In this document: in pieces, positions 8,980 to 17,832 of the stretch | How positions within the stretch are numbered: position 1 is the first letter of the stretch | How the letters are laid out: the number at the start of each line of letters is the position of its first letter | NCBI GenBank assembly: GCA_948471095.1 | Contig: CAOKRG010000019.1 | Span: 1-43,177 of the forward strand | From: an uncultured Oscillospiraceae bacterium | Lineage (GTDB): Bacteria > Bacillota > Clostridia > Oscillospirales > Acutalibacteraceae | DNA: 43,177 bases | Reading direction: 5' to 3' | The notes under the pieces: model-generated | What the model was told of the DNA's origin: nothing | The model's database searches: none | The model's input: the letters and a program-made list of their open reading frames with translations, nothing else | Position numbers and translations under genes: made by a program

Positions 8980-9008
8980 AGTATAGCAGATCAAAAGACC
9001 GCCGTCAA
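8980..9008 (-). promoter_or_regulatory. Promoter of the methyltransferase gene
   Basis: Minus strand TTGACG (9003-9008), 17-base spacer, TATACT (8980-8985). It lies in the 209-bp gap between recQ and the methyltransferase and gives an mRNA leader of about 120 nt. Confidence 0.75.
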
Positions 9009-9060
9009 GCATCCCAGCCCTTGCCGCAAAGACAGGGGCAGAGCTTACCGGTACAAACTC

Positions 9061-10929
9061 CTACTTCTCGCGTTCCTGCCCTTCCCCTCCATCGGAGGAG
9101 GATTCCAGCCATTGGGCGATCTCCTTTAAAAAGGCTTGGCCGTATTTTGCCGTCTTTACCGTGCCCACGCCGGAGACCTGCTGGAATTCTTCCAAGCTGC
9201 CCGGCTGCTTTGCCGCCATATCCGCAAGGGCCGCGTTGGAGAACACCATATAGGCGGGCACTCCCTCCTCCCCGGCCAGTTTGGAGCGAAGGCCGCGCAG
9301 GGCTTGGAACAGGCCCTCCGGCCCGGCGCTGGGGGCCGCTTCCCGGGCTGGGCGCAGCTTCTCCGCCGGCTTCTGGACCCGGCGGGCATACGTCACCCGC
9401 TCCCCCTGCCGGAGCACGCCGGCCGCCCGGGGGCCCAGCCGGAGCACGGGGAATTCTCCCTCCCCCAGGGCCAGGTAGCCCTCAGAAACCAAAAAATCTA
9501 TATAGTCCCGAATTTGCTCCTGGCTCACGTCCTTCATAATTCCATAGGTCGGCAGCTTATCCAGGTCCAGCTGCCGGACCCTCTGCCCCCGGCTCCCGTG
9601 GAGCATCCGCAGGACCAGGGCGGCGCCCAGGCCCCGGCGGTATTTCCGCTCCACCCGGGCCACGCCGGAGAGAATCATCTGGGCCTCGCGGGTCATGTCC
9701 CGGCGTTCCAGCTGGCTGCGGCAGCTGCCGCAGTTCCCGCACTCCTCCGGGGCGGATTCCCCGAAATAGGACAGCAGATAGGCCCGCAGGCATCCCATGG
9801 TCTTACAGTAGGCGGTCATCTGATCCAGACAGCGCAGCTCCCGCCTGCGCACCCACTCCCGCTGTTCTTCGGTCAGGGCCTCGTTCTCCGAGGCGTTGTT
9901 GATCAGGAACCTGGCGGTCTGCACGTCGCCGGGAGAAAACAGCAAAGCGCAGTGGGCGGGCTCCCCGTCCCGGCCAGCACGGCCGGCCTCCTGGTAATAG
10001 CTCTCCAAATTCTTGGGCATGTTGTAGTGGACCATAAAGCCCACATTGGACTTGTCAATGCCCATGCCAAAGGCGTTGGTGGCAACCATGACCCGGGCCC
10101 GGTCAAAAACAAAGTCCTCCTGATTCCGGCGGCGCTCCCGGTCCTCTAGCCCGGCGTGGTATCGGGTGGCGGAGATTCCCGCCTTTTCCAGGCGCTGGCA
10201 CACCGCTTCCACCCCCTTCCGGGTGGCGCAGTAGACAATGCCGCTCTGATCCGGACGGCGGGCCAAAAAATCCGCCAGCCAAGCGTCCTTGCTCTTTGGG
10301 CGGGCGACCTCAAAATACAGATTGGGCCGGTCAAAGCCGGTGGTAAGCTGGAAAGGGTCTTCCAAACGCAGCAGCGAACGAACATCCTCCTTAACCTGGG
10401 CCGTGGCCGTGGCCGTAAAGGCCCCCACCGCCGGCCGGCGGGCCAGCTTCCCGATGAACTGGGGGATTTGCAGGTAGCTGGGCCGGAAGTCCTGGCCCCA
10501 TTGGGAGACGCAGTGGGCCTCGTCCACAGCCACCAGGCTGATCTCCACATCAGAAGCCAGCTGAAGAAAGTCCCCCGCCATAAGGCGTTCGGGGGCCACA
10601 TAAAGCAGTTTGTAAGCCCCGGCCCGGGCGGAGCGGATGACCTCGTTGTGCTCCGCAAAGGAGAGGGAGGAGTTGAGGTACGCGGCGGGCACGCCGGCCT
10701 GGGCCAATGCGGTTACTTGGTCCTTCATCAGGGCGATGAGGGGGGAAACCACCAGGGTAAGGCCGGGGAGCATCAGGGCCGGAAGCTGGTAGCACACCGA
10801 CTTGCCCGCGCCGGTGGGCATGACCCCCAGCACATCCCGCCGGGACAGAAGCGCGTCCACGATTTCTTCCTGGCCCGGGCGGAAGGCAGTGTGGCCGAAA
10901 AATGTTTTCAGAAGCCCCAGCTTGTCCAT
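9061..10929 (-). CDS. recQ: ATP-dependent DNA helicase RecQ (622 aa)
   Basis: A 3'-5' superfamily-2 DNA helicase acting in recombination and fork repair. Domain order is complete. The helicase core has Walker A MPTGAGKS at residues 37-44, DEAH at 136-139 followed by CVSQWGQDFRPSY, and motif VI Q-E-x-G-R-A-G-R-D-G. The RQC zinc-binding part has cysteines in Y-C-x-x-x-x-C and C-G-N-C-x-x-C. The winged helix follows, then a C-terminal HRDC domain at about 530-610. The ATG at 10929 has AGGAGGG 9 bases upstream; a longer in-frame opening to 11133 lies in the 3' end of the ClC gene and is rejected. It follows the ClC gene by 88 bp. Confidence 0.96.
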   Translation of the reverse strand: MDKLGLLKTFFGHTAFRPGQEEIVDALLSRRDVLGVMPTGAGKSVCYQLPALMLPGLTLVVSPLIALMKDQVTALAQAGVPAAYLNSSLSFAEHNEVIRSARAGAYKLLYVAPERLMAGDFLQLASDVEISLVAVDEAHCVSQWGQDFRPSYLQIPQFIGKLARRPAVGAFTATATAQVKEDVRSLLRLEDPFQLTTGFDRPNLYFEVARPKSKDAWLADFLARRPDQSGIVYCATRKGVEAVCQRLEKAGISATRYHAGLEDRERRRNQEDFVFDRARVMVATNAFGMGIDKSNVGFMVHYNMPKNLESYYQEAGRAGRDGEPAHCALLFSPGDVQTARFLINNASENEALTEEQREWVRRRELRCLDQMTAYCKTMGCLRAYLLSYFGESAPEECGNCGSCRSQLERRDMTREAQMILSGVARVERKYRRGLGAALVLRMLHGSRGQRVRQLDLDKLPTYGIMKDVSQEQIRDYIDFLVSEGYLALGEGEFPVLRLGPRAAGVLRQGERVTYARRVQKPAEKLRPAREAAPSAGPEGLFQALRGLRSKLAGEEGVPAYMVFSNAALADMAAKQPGSLEEFQQVSGVGTVKTAKYGQAFLKEIAQWLESSSDGGEGQEREK

Positions 10930-11017
10930 GGACTTGCACCCTCCTCTTGATAAAATGCCGGAATCGCTGTAACACATCGGGAAATGGCTGGCCGGGAGGT
11001 TCTGGGGAGCGGCCCGC

Positions 11018-12292
11018 CTACAGATTTTCCCGGTCCAGGGGCGCGCGCTTGATCTTGGAAAAGAGAATCCTCTGGCTGCTGTACAGCCCAAAATAGCCGG
11101 ACAGCACAAAGGCCACGGCCACGCCAATGGCAAAGAGCCCCAAATCGCCGGTGGAAAACATCTCCGCCGCCAAAAGCAGAGAGGCCAGCGGGCAGTTCAC
11201 CACGGAGCAGAACAGGGCTATCATCCCCACCGCGGCGGCAAAGCCCGGGTCCAGGCCCAGCAGCGGGCCCACCGCGCACCCAAAGGCCGCGCCGGTAAAC
11301 AGGGTTGGCACAATCTCCCCGCCGCGGAAGCCCGCGCCCACGCATAGGGCGGTGAGGGCCAGCTTCAGCAAAAAGGCCAGGGGCGGCGCCTGCCCGTCAA
11401 CCGCCCGCTGAATCATGTGGCCTCCGGCCCCGGCATAGTCGTGCAGGCCGAACAGGCTTACCGTCAGGGCCATGGCAAGGCCCCCGGCGGCAATGCGCAC
11501 ATAGGGGTTTTTCACCAGCTTTTCCGCCCAATGCCCCGCCTGATGCAGGGCCGCGCAGAACACAATGCCCAGCAGGGCCGTCAGCGCGCCCAGACCCGCC
11601 GCCTGGGCGGCGGAGGCCGGCCCCAGGGCGGGGATTCCGTTGGCCAGGGCATAGCGCATGGGCTCGGCCCCCAGCGCCTGGCCCGTCAAAAAGGACGCGT
11701 AGGAGGCCAGCACGCAGGGCAGAAACGCGTTGTAGGGCATGGAGCCCACCTGAACGACCTCCAGCACAAACACCGCCGCCGCGAGGGGCGTACCGAACAT
11801 GGCGGAAAAGCAGGCCGCCATGCCGCACATAGAGAGCACCCGCACATCGTCCCCGTCGAAGCGGAGCAGCTCGCCGAAGTTGTGGCCGATGCTGCCGCCC
11901 AGCTGCAGCGCGGCCCCCTCCCTGCCCACCGAAGCCCCAAACGCGTGGGAAAGGGTGGTCCCCGCCACGATGAGCGGGGCCAGCAGGATAGGCACATGCT
12001 CGTTGGTGGTGACGGACTGGATGATCAGGTTGGTCCCCGCGCTAAAGCTGACCCGGCACAGGCGGTACAGCAAGAGGGTCAGCACACCGGCAAGGGGCAG
12101 GAGCCATAGGAGGACGGGATGGGCCTGGCGCAGCCCGGTCACCCCGTCAATGGCGGCGTGGAAGCCCGTGCCCAAAAGCCCGCAGAGGACCCCCAGAACC
12201 GAAGCGGCCAAAGTCCATTTGAGGAAGGCCAGCAGGTACCGCCCAGCCCGGCGGCACAGCTCGCGGAATTTCCCATCTTTTTTTTGATTCAT
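11018..12292 (-). CDS. ClC family chloride channel / H+-Cl- antiporter (424 aa)
   Basis: An integral membrane ClC protein that moves chloride (or another halide) through each subunit of a dimer. The GREGA motif at residues 123-127 carries the gating glutamate Glu125, and the third anion-binding motif is seen as G-G-E-I-V-P-T-L-F-T-G-A-A-F-G. About ten or more hydrophobic segments follow. The first motif (GSGIP) is replaced by SAGTN, as in divergent prokaryotic subfamilies, so channel or antiporter and ion choice are open. ATG at 12292 has AAGGAAG 9 bases upstream; an in-frame ATG 14 codons earlier has a poorer context. It sits between the MATE exporter and recQ, all on one strand. Confidence 0.9.
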   Translation of the reverse strand: MNQKKDGKFRELCRRAGRYLLAFLKWTLAASVLGVLCGLLGTGFHAAIDGVTGLRQAHPVLLWLLPLAGVLTLLLYRLCRVSFSAGTNLIIQSVTTNEHVPILLAPLIVAGTTLSHAFGASVGREGAALQLGGSIGHNFGELLRFDGDDVRVLSMCGMAACFSAMFGTPLAAAVFVLEVVQVGSMPYNAFLPCVLASYASFLTGQALGAEPMRYALANGIPALGPASAAQAAGLGALTALLGIVFCAALHQAGHWAEKLVKNPYVRIAAGGLAMALTVSLFGLHDYAGAGGHMIQRAVDGQAPPLAFLLKLALTALCVGAGFRGGEIVPTLFTGAAFGCAVGPLLGLDPGFAAAVGMIALFCSVVNCPLASLLLAAEMFSTGDLGLFAIGVAVAFVLSGYFGLYSSQRILFSKIKRAPLDRENL

Positions 12293-12449
12293 AATCTTTC
12301 GCTTCCTTATAGAAGACGGTGTGGTTGATTTCATCCGCCCCCGTACGCCTAGGCAGGGAATGCGGAATGGACGGACGCGGAGCTTTGGAGCGGTCCAGCG
12401 CCAAAAGCCCCCGGCGGCCAGCGTCCGTGCGTGCCGCCGGGGAGCGCGT

Positions 12450-13826
12450 CTATGCTGAGAGGCGTCTCTCCGCCTTCTTTCTGATCACCGCGTAGGATAT
12501 CCCCGTCAAAAGGCCGGTCAGCGACCAGGAGACCGGGTAGGAGGTAAACAGCACAATCCAGGTGGGCCATATGGCGAAAACGGTGTAGACCCACAGGACC
12601 CGCAGCACGCAGGTGCCGAACACCGTGTCCAGCATGGGAGCCACCGAGTAGCCCATGCCCCGCATGCCGCCCACAAAGATGTTCATGGGCCCTATGGTGA
12701 AGTAGAACACGCAGTTCACCAGCATCCGCTGCCGGCCAAAGGCGATGACCTCCGGATCCGTGGAATAGATGCTCAGCAGCGCGTCTCCCCCCAGATAGGC
12801 CGACATGCCCAGCACCAGCCCCAGGGCCGTTACCAGCCCCAGGCAGAGAAGGACGGTCTTCTTCACCCGGTCCATCCGTTTCGCCCCGTAGTTCTGCCCC
12901 ACAAAGCTCTGGGCCCCCTGGGTAAAGGCGTCCAAGCTGGTGAAGAGGAAGCCCTCAATGTTTCCGGCGGCGGTGCTGCCCGCCATGGCCACGGAGCCGA
13001 AGGAATTGATGGTGGACTGGATGAGCACGTTGGAGATGGAGAACATGCTGCTCTGAATGCCCGCCGGAATGCCGATCTTGGTCATGTCCCGAAGCTTGGG
13101 GCCGTATATCTTCAGCTCCTTCAGGTTCAGCTGGTAGGGGCCCTCGCTGCGGGTAAGGCACAGAATGACCAGCCCGGCGGAAACGCACTGGCTGATTACC
13201 GTGGCCAGGGCCACTCCGGCCACGCCCATGTGCAGGGAGATGACAAAAAACAGGTTCAGCACCACGTTGATGACGCCGGCGGTAAGCAGGAAATAGAGGG
13301 GCCGCTGGGTGTCCCCCACCGCCCGCAGAATGGCGGAGCCAAAATTATAGAGCATGGAGGCGGGCATGCCCGCGAAGATGATGCGCATATAGAGCACCGA
13401 GTGGTCGATCACGTCGGCGGGGGTGTCCATCATCTGCAGCAGGGGCCGGGACAGGCCGATGCCCAGAAAGATCAGCACGAACCCGCTTAAGGCGGCGATA
13501 AGCACCGCGGTATGTACGGTCTCCCGCAGGTCCCGGTTCTGGCCCGCCCCGTAGAACCGGGCGCAGAGCACGTTGACCCCGATGGAGAGGCCCATGAACA
13601 GGTTGACAATGAGCATGTTCAGCGCGCCAGTGGAGCCCACCGCCGCCAGGGCGTGGCTTCCGGCAAAGCGGCCCACCACCACGATGTCCGCGGCATTGAA
13701 CAGCAGCTGCAAAACCCCGGAGATGGCCAGGGGGATGGAAAACTGAATCAGCTTGCCCAAAAGAGGCCCCTCGGTCATGTTGATCTCATAGGAGGCCCGC
13801 CGTCCCCGGGCCAGATGGAATCTCAT
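12450..13826 (-). CDS. MATE family efflux transporter (458 aa)
   Basis: A 12-helix multidrug/toxin extrusion transporter driven by Na+ or H+. The N-terminal stretch M-T-E-G-P-L-L-G-K-L-I-Q-F-S-I-P-L-A, then D-I-V-V-V-G-R-F and A-L-A-A-V-G, is diagnostic for the DinF/NorM-like clostridial group. The second-half repeat (about 235 onward) has the matching G-I-P-A-G-I-Q-S-S and Q-N-Y-G-A-K motifs. The ATG at 13826 is preferred (GGGAG 8 bases upstream) over an ATG seven codons earlier. A clear promoter lies 75 bp upstream. ClC and recQ follow downstream on the same strand. Substrate unknown. Confidence 0.93.
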   Translation of the reverse strand: MRFHLARGRRASYEINMTEGPLLGKLIQFSIPLAISGVLQLLFNAADIVVVGRFAGSHALAAVGSTGALNMLIVNLFMGLSIGVNVLCARFYGAGQNRDLRETVHTAVLIAALSGFVLIFLGIGLSRPLLQMMDTPADVIDHSVLYMRIIFAGMPASMLYNFGSAILRAVGDTQRPLYFLLTAGVINVVLNLFFVISLHMGVAGVALATVISQCVSAGLVILCLTRSEGPYQLNLKELKIYGPKLRDMTKIGIPAGIQSSMFSISNVLIQSTINSFGSVAMAGSTAAGNIEGFLFTSLDAFTQGAQSFVGQNYGAKRMDRVKKTVLLCLGLVTALGLVLGMSAYLGGDALLSIYSTDPEVIAFGRQRMLVNCVFYFTIGPMNIFVGGMRGMGYSVAPMLDTVFGTCVLRVLWVYTVFAIWPTWIVLFTSYPVSWSLTGLLTGISYAVIRKKAERRLSA

Positions 13827-13900
13827 AAACACAACTCCCTTTCTCATCTGCGGCCCCCGGCGCTATGGAGCGCCAGAGGCCATGTGCGTATCCAAATAAT

Positions 13901-13929
13901 ATCATATAGCACCGGCTTCATATTGTCAA
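13901..13929 (-). promoter_or_regulatory. Promoter of the MATE gene
   Basis: Minus strand TTGACA (13924-13929), 17-base spacer, TATGAT (13901-13906). Confidence 0.75.
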
Positions 13930-14297
13930 TGGCATCCGGCCTTTCTTCTATCATGCGGCCGTGGCGTATGGGCACGCACGTGCTTACCAGCGCGGCGGCC
14001 CGGCAGCAGACGTCCTGGGAGGCGCGCCCCCCCTTTCCGGACAGCCCCGGCCGGATTTCGGAACGCCTTTGACCTGCGGCAAAAGCTCGCCCGCGCCGGG
14101 CATTCCCTTTTCTGCCATTATACCCCTAAAAGTTTAAGAAAACAAGCCCTAGAAGCGCTTCCGCCCAAAAGCCGCTTTCCCACAAGCGGCGCGCCTTTTT
14201 TCAGCGAACGAGGCGGGGGCTTTTCGTCTATTTTGGCCGAAAAAGCAGGGATTTAAGGCCTTTCTGGGGGCTTGGCCCTAAAAAACGAAAAACACTA
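13930..14297. other. Gene-free spacer between divergent MATE and diguanylate cyclase units
   Basis: I see no convincing gene here. There is a short CCGCTTTCCCACAAGCGG hairpin near 14170-14187 and otherwise mixed GC-rich and A-rich sequence between two divergent promoters. Confidence 0.5.
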
Positions 14298-14326
14298 TTG
14301 TCAATGGGACCAGCTTCGTGTATAAT
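14298..14326 (+). promoter_or_regulatory. Promoter of the diguanylate cyclase gene
   Basis: TTGTCA (14298-14303), 17-base spacer, perfect TATAAT (14321-14326). Transcription would start near 14333, about 200 bases before the start codon. Confidence 0.8.
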
Positions 14327-14332
14327 GAAAAT

Positions 14333-14532
14333 AGAACTGGAAATTCTTGGAAGCCCTTTGAAAGGACTGAAAAAACGCGCCGAAAAAAGCATCCGCCAGC
14401 GCAGGGCCGAGAAAAATGGCCCTGCTTCGTCTGCGTTTGGGGTGTTTTGTTATCGCGCCATAATTGCGTTTCGCCGCATCCTTCTACATAGCTGCAAAAA
14501 ATACGCGATAGCGCAAAAGAGGAGTGTGCAAA
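14333..14532 (+). promoter_or_regulatory. Long structured 5' leader of the diguanylate cyclase mRNA
   Basis: A ~200-nt leader with no gene. It holds a perfect 8-bp stem GCAGGGCC / GGCCCTGC (14401-14408 and 14418-14425). CTGCG at about 14430 can also pair with CGCAG on the left arm, so two structures exclude each other. It ends with TTTT-containing sequence. I could not match it to the c-di-GMP riboswitch consensus. Confidence 0.4.
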
Positions 14533-15450
14533 ATGGAGAAAATACTGATTGTAGACGACAGCGCTTTGCAGGCCGCACAGCTAAAATCCATTTTGAAGGA
14601 CGAATACGACGTCACTCTCGCCAACACGGCGGAGGACGGGCTTCGCCACGCCAGCGCCGGGGACTACTCCCTGATCCTTCTGGACGTGGTCATGCCCGGC
14701 ATGGACGGCTTTACCCTATTGAAAAAGCTGCAGGAGGAGATCATCACCCGGAGCATCCCGGTTATTCTGATCACCAGCCTTGCCGATATCCAGCACGAAC
14801 AGCAGGGGCTCACCTTGGGCGCGGTGGACTATATCACCAAGCCCTTCCACCCGCTGATCGTCAACGCCCGGGTCCACACCCACATCAAGCTGTACCAATA
14901 CCGCAAACAGGTGGAGCGGCAGTCCATGACGGACCAGCTGACCGGCATTGCCAACCGGCGGCGATATGACCTTTACAGCGCGGCCAAGTGGCAGGAGGCC
15001 GTCCGGCTGCAGATCCCGGTCTCCATCTGCATGTTCGACATCGACTATTTTAAGGCGTACAACGACACCTTCGGCCATCCCGCCGGGGACAAGGTGATTA
15101 CCACGGTGGCCAGCGTGCTGTCCCAGCGCCTGCGGCGCTCCACCGACTTTGTGGCCCGCTACGGCGGGGAGGAGTTCGTGGCCCTCGTGCTGGGCGGCGG
15201 GGCCTCCGCCGTGTTTAGGCACATTCAAAACGTCCGGCGCGAGGTGGAGAAGCTGCGCATCCCCCACTCCCCGCAGGCCTCCCAGTGGGTCACCATCAGC
15301 GGCGGCGGGGTGACGGCCATCCCCAAAAACGGCGACGAGTACGGCGTGTTCTTAAAGATCGCGGACGCGATGCTCTATGACGCCAAAAAGTTCGGCAAGA
15401 ACCAGGTCGTCTGGGCGGACGAGAACCTCAAGCAGCTGCGGGAGGCCTGA
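14533..15450 (+). CDS. Response regulator with GGDEF domain: diguanylate cyclase (305 aa)
   Basis: Makes the second messenger c-di-GMP from two GTP in response to phosphorylation. A receiver domain (1-120) has the acidic pair D8-D9, phospho-acceptor Asp51 in ILLDVVMPGMDG, and the switch Lys103 in ITKPF. The GGDEF domain (about 130-300) has the active-site GGEEF at 211-215 and an RxxD product-inhibition site RSTD at 202-205, five residues ahead, so both synthesis and feedback inhibition are expected. This is a PleD/WspR-like layout with a single receiver. No histidine kinase is adjacent. GAGGAG lies 9 bases before the ATG. It is a one-gene unit with its own promoter and terminator. Confidence 0.95.
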   Translation: MEKILIVDDSALQAAQLKSILKDEYDVTLANTAEDGLRHASAGDYSLILLDVVMPGMDGFTLLKKLQEEIITRSIPVILITSLADIQHEQQGLTLGAVDYITKPFHPLIVNARVHTHIKLYQYRKQVERQSMTDQLTGIANRRRYDLYSAAKWQEAVRLQIPVSICMFDIDYFKAYNDTFGHPAGDKVITTVASVLSQRLRRSTDFVARYGGEEFVALVLGGGASAVFRHIQNVRREVEKLRIPHSPQASQWVTISGGGVTAIPKNGDEYGVFLKIADAMLYDAKKFGKNQVVWADENLKQLREA

Positions 15451-15472
15451 TGGCCAGGCTTTGTTTGACCAC

Positions 15473-15512
15473 AAAAAACCAGCTTCCAGAAATTTTGGAA
15501 AGCTGGTTTTTT
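15473..15512. terminator. Bidirectional terminator after the diguanylate cyclase gene
   Basis: AAAAAACCAGCTT / AAGCTGGTTTTTT stem with a partly paired AT loop. It has T-runs on both strands. Confidence 0.9.
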
Positions 15513-15522
15513 GATTGGAAAA

Positions 15523-15914
15523 GGGGGTGGCCTCCGGCGCAAAGGTCGTGGGACTCCGTCCCACACCCTGCAACCTTTGAAAAGGTTGACGAAACTTTTA
15601 ATGTTACGTTTTTTGGGGGTTCCGCTCTATCAGACCGCGCGGTTTGGAGGTGTCTTACTGCGCTGACAAAGTCAATGTGCCGCTTCTTGCCCCAAACCGA
15701 GCGCACCTAGCGGTGGGCAAACGCGCGTGCAAGCTTTGAGTAACACGTTGGCTTTGCTGCCCGCGAGCCCGTTTGGTGTGGACAGGGTCCTAGCTTACCA
15801 GCCTTACAAGCGCCGAGCCCCAAACCGAGCGCTCAGCTTACTCCCTCCGCCCCCGTAAAACGTGTAAAAGTCTTTGGAGATCCTTAAGAACCTTTCTTCA
15901 GAAAGGTTCTTAAG
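15523..15914. repeat. Modular hairpin element, copy R2 (two cores)
   Basis: Starts with GGGTGGCCTCCGGC, then hairpin GTGGGAC/GTCCCAC (15548-15564), hairpin CAACCTTT/AAAGGTTG (15571-15588), and GACGAAACTTTTA. Two copies of the 15-base core CCCCAAACCGAGCGC follow (15690-15704 and 15818-15832), then AAAACGTGTAAAAGT, the inverse of the ACTTTTA..ACGTTTT start. It ends in a perfect 14-bp hairpin CTTAAGAACCTTTC (15883-15914). This last hairpin contains the stop codon of the permease gene on the other strand. Confidence 0.8.
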
Positions 15915-17832
15915 CCGCCGTTTGCGGACGGTTCCACTCCTCTTCCAGCAGGGCGTAGGTCTCCGTCATCTCCCAGGTGACCCGGAAGACCGGAAGGTAC
16001 TCCGAGCCGTAATCTTGCGCCAGGCTCACCGGCCTTCCGGCGGCGGGCAGCACGAAGGCGCTATTGCGTGTCACCGCGCCCCCTTGGGCGGTGAACTCCA
16101 CCCCGGGCTGGTAAAAGAGCTTATAAAGCTGCCCCTCGTCCTTCAAGAGCTCCTTTGCCGTAGGAAAGCGCCCGGCGGAAAAGTCCGCCCGCATGGCCTC
16201 TTCCAGCTTTTGGCGGAAGTCCTGGGAGAACCCGGAGACCTTGCGGGCCGTGTCCCGGGGCTGGTCCTCGTTCTGCACGTAGGAATATCCTTCGGCCCCT
16301 AAGCGGGGGCTCTTTTCCACTTGGTCCAGGACTTCCAAGGCGTTCAGGGGGCACAGGCTGCTGATGTACTCCTCAGAGGCGAGAATTTCCTCCCACAAGG
16401 TCCGAGTTTCCTCCCACAGCTCCTTGGCCCGCTGGGAGATCCCCTCCTCGTACCAGCTGGAAAAGTGGAACCAGAACGTATCTCCGTGAACCAGGTCATA
16501 CTCCAAAAAGCCGGAGCTCATCGCCCAGTTGGAGCTGCGCCCGGGCAGGTAGGGGAACTGGACGGCCCGCTCCATCTGGATGATCTTCTGCTGCAAGGTC
16601 CGCACCTTTTCAATGCCCTCCGGCGTGGTCAGGGCGGGCCAAAGGGTGTCGTGGCGTTCCACCTCCCAGGGATTCCGCTCCTCTTCCGGCACGTCCGGCA
16701 ATGTGACCGGCCAGCCGAAGCGGATGTAGTCCGTGCCGTCCGTCATATTCATACTGGCGGCAACGATCTCCTCCGCGGCGGGCATGGCCGTGTCCAGCCC
16801 CAGGCCGGTAGAGAAGGCCCCCAGCAGCGCAGTCATAATCCCCAAGGAGAGGGCCAGGGGCCTCCAATGGCGGCCCAGCTTCCGCAGGCCGTGGTGGTAA
16901 AAGAGCTCCGTGGCCAGCCACACCCCGCCAATGCTCAGGATAATGGTCCCCAGCGCCAGGGGCACGCCCCAGGGGAAGGGGATAAAGTCCCGGGCGACGC
17001 AGTCCATGCCATGGCCCGCAAAGCAGGCGGCGGTCAGGGCCAGCTCCACCCGTAGGAAGAGCTCCATGCCCCGGCAGCGCCGGGCCATGCCCGACCGCTC
17101 GCTGGGCCGGCGGCAGTAGAGCCAATAGCCCAGGCCGGCCAGCGCCGCCGCCAGCAGGCCGTGCCAGACCACCACGAAGCCAAACCCGCCGCTGCCCTGC
17201 ATATACATGGCGAAGGCCGGGGGAGGCGAGCCAGCCGTCCGCATAAAGTGCTCAAAGGACCCGTTTATATGATTGGAGCCCGGTATCACGTCGTGGAGCA
17301 GAAAGAACAGGTACGCCATCATCAGCGGGTACAGGGCGGAGAGCAGCAGGGCGTTCAGGCCGTACTCTATGTAGGTGCCGCTGGCCACAGCCGCCAGGGT
17401 GAAGAACACCAGCACCGCCGCGCCCATCACCAGCATAGCCGCCAAGTGGGCAATGAATTCCGTGCTCCGGAAGCCGCAGATCAGCTCCCGCAGGAAGAGG
17501 CTGGGGGCCACCGGAAGCCAGAGGCTGGCAAGGGACGAGGCCAGGCTTCCCAGGAAAAAGCTCCCCCGCCCCACGGGCAGGGCGTGGACCACATCGGCCC
17601 GGGGGCGGCTGAAGCAGCAGCCCAAATGCACGGCGGGCAGCAAAAAGGCGGCAACCAGCATCAGCCCCCGCATGGCCACCAGACGGTCGTCCATGAGATG
17701 ATAGGGCGGCCAGAGGCACACGCCCAGCATGGCCGCGCAGTAGAGGGCGGTAAAGGGCAGGCTGCGCCGGAACCGCCACGCGAACACCGTCCCAAGGCCC
17801 CCCAGCTTACCCGAGTATGTTTTCCATGTCAT
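15910..17832 (-). CDS. ABC transporter permease of the GntR-ABC operon (640 aa)
   Basis: A multi-spanning membrane protein, partner of the upstream ATPase. It has an N-terminal cluster of hydrophobic helices (about 30-260, including an LGCCFSRPRADVVHALPVGR loop typical of ABC-2 permeases of bacitracin/YtrC type) and more helices at about 270-360. A large, mostly polar and acidic C-terminal region of about 280 residues follows, probably outside the membrane. Its ATG (GGAGG upstream) lies 26 bp inside the ATPase gene, so translation is coupled. The last codons and stop fall in the repeat R2 hairpin, suggesting the original end was replaced. The cargo is unknown; relatives respond to cell-wall antibiotics. 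Confidence 0.75.
   Translation of the reverse strand: MTWKTYSGKLGGLGTVFAWRFRRSLPFTALYCAAMLGVCLWPPYHLMDDRLVAMRGLMLVAAFLLPAVHLGCCFSRPRADVVHALPVGRGSFFLGSLASSLASLWLPVAPSLFLRELICGFRSTEFIAHLAAMLVMGAAVLVFFTLAAVASGTYIEYGLNALLLSALYPLMMAYLFFLLHDVIPGSNHINGSFEHFMRTAGSPPPAFAMYMQGSGGFGFVVVWHGLLAAALAGLGYWLYCRRPSERSGMARRCRGMELFLRVELALTAACFAGHGMDCVARDFIPFPWGVPLALGTIILSIGGVWLATELFYHHGLRKLGRHWRPLALSLGIMTALLGAFSTGLGLDTAMPAAEEIVAASMNMTDGTDYIRFGWPVTLPDVPEEERNPWEVERHDTLWPALTTPEGIEKVRTLQQKIIQMERAVQFPYLPGRSSNWAMSSGFLEYDLVHGDTFWFHFSSWYEEGISQRAKELWEETRTLWEEILASEEYISSLCPLNALEVLDQVEKSPRLGAEGYSYVQNEDQPRDTARKVSGFSQDFRQKLEEAMRADFSAGRFPTAKELLKDEGQLYKLFYQPGVEFTAQGGAVTRNSAFVLPAAGRPVSLAQDYGSEYLPVFRVTWEMTETYALLEEEWNRPQTAA

Noticed and set aside
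14333-14532. c-di-GMP riboswitch (GEMM) upstream of the GGDEF gene
   Set aside because: The characteristic tetraloop-receptor and joining sequences could not be found by eye; only a generic hairpin is visible.
14298-14969. 223-codon open frame starting at the promoter of the diguanylate cyclase
   Set aside because: It overlaps the receiver/GGDEF gene in another frame, has no motif, and its start is within the -35 region.
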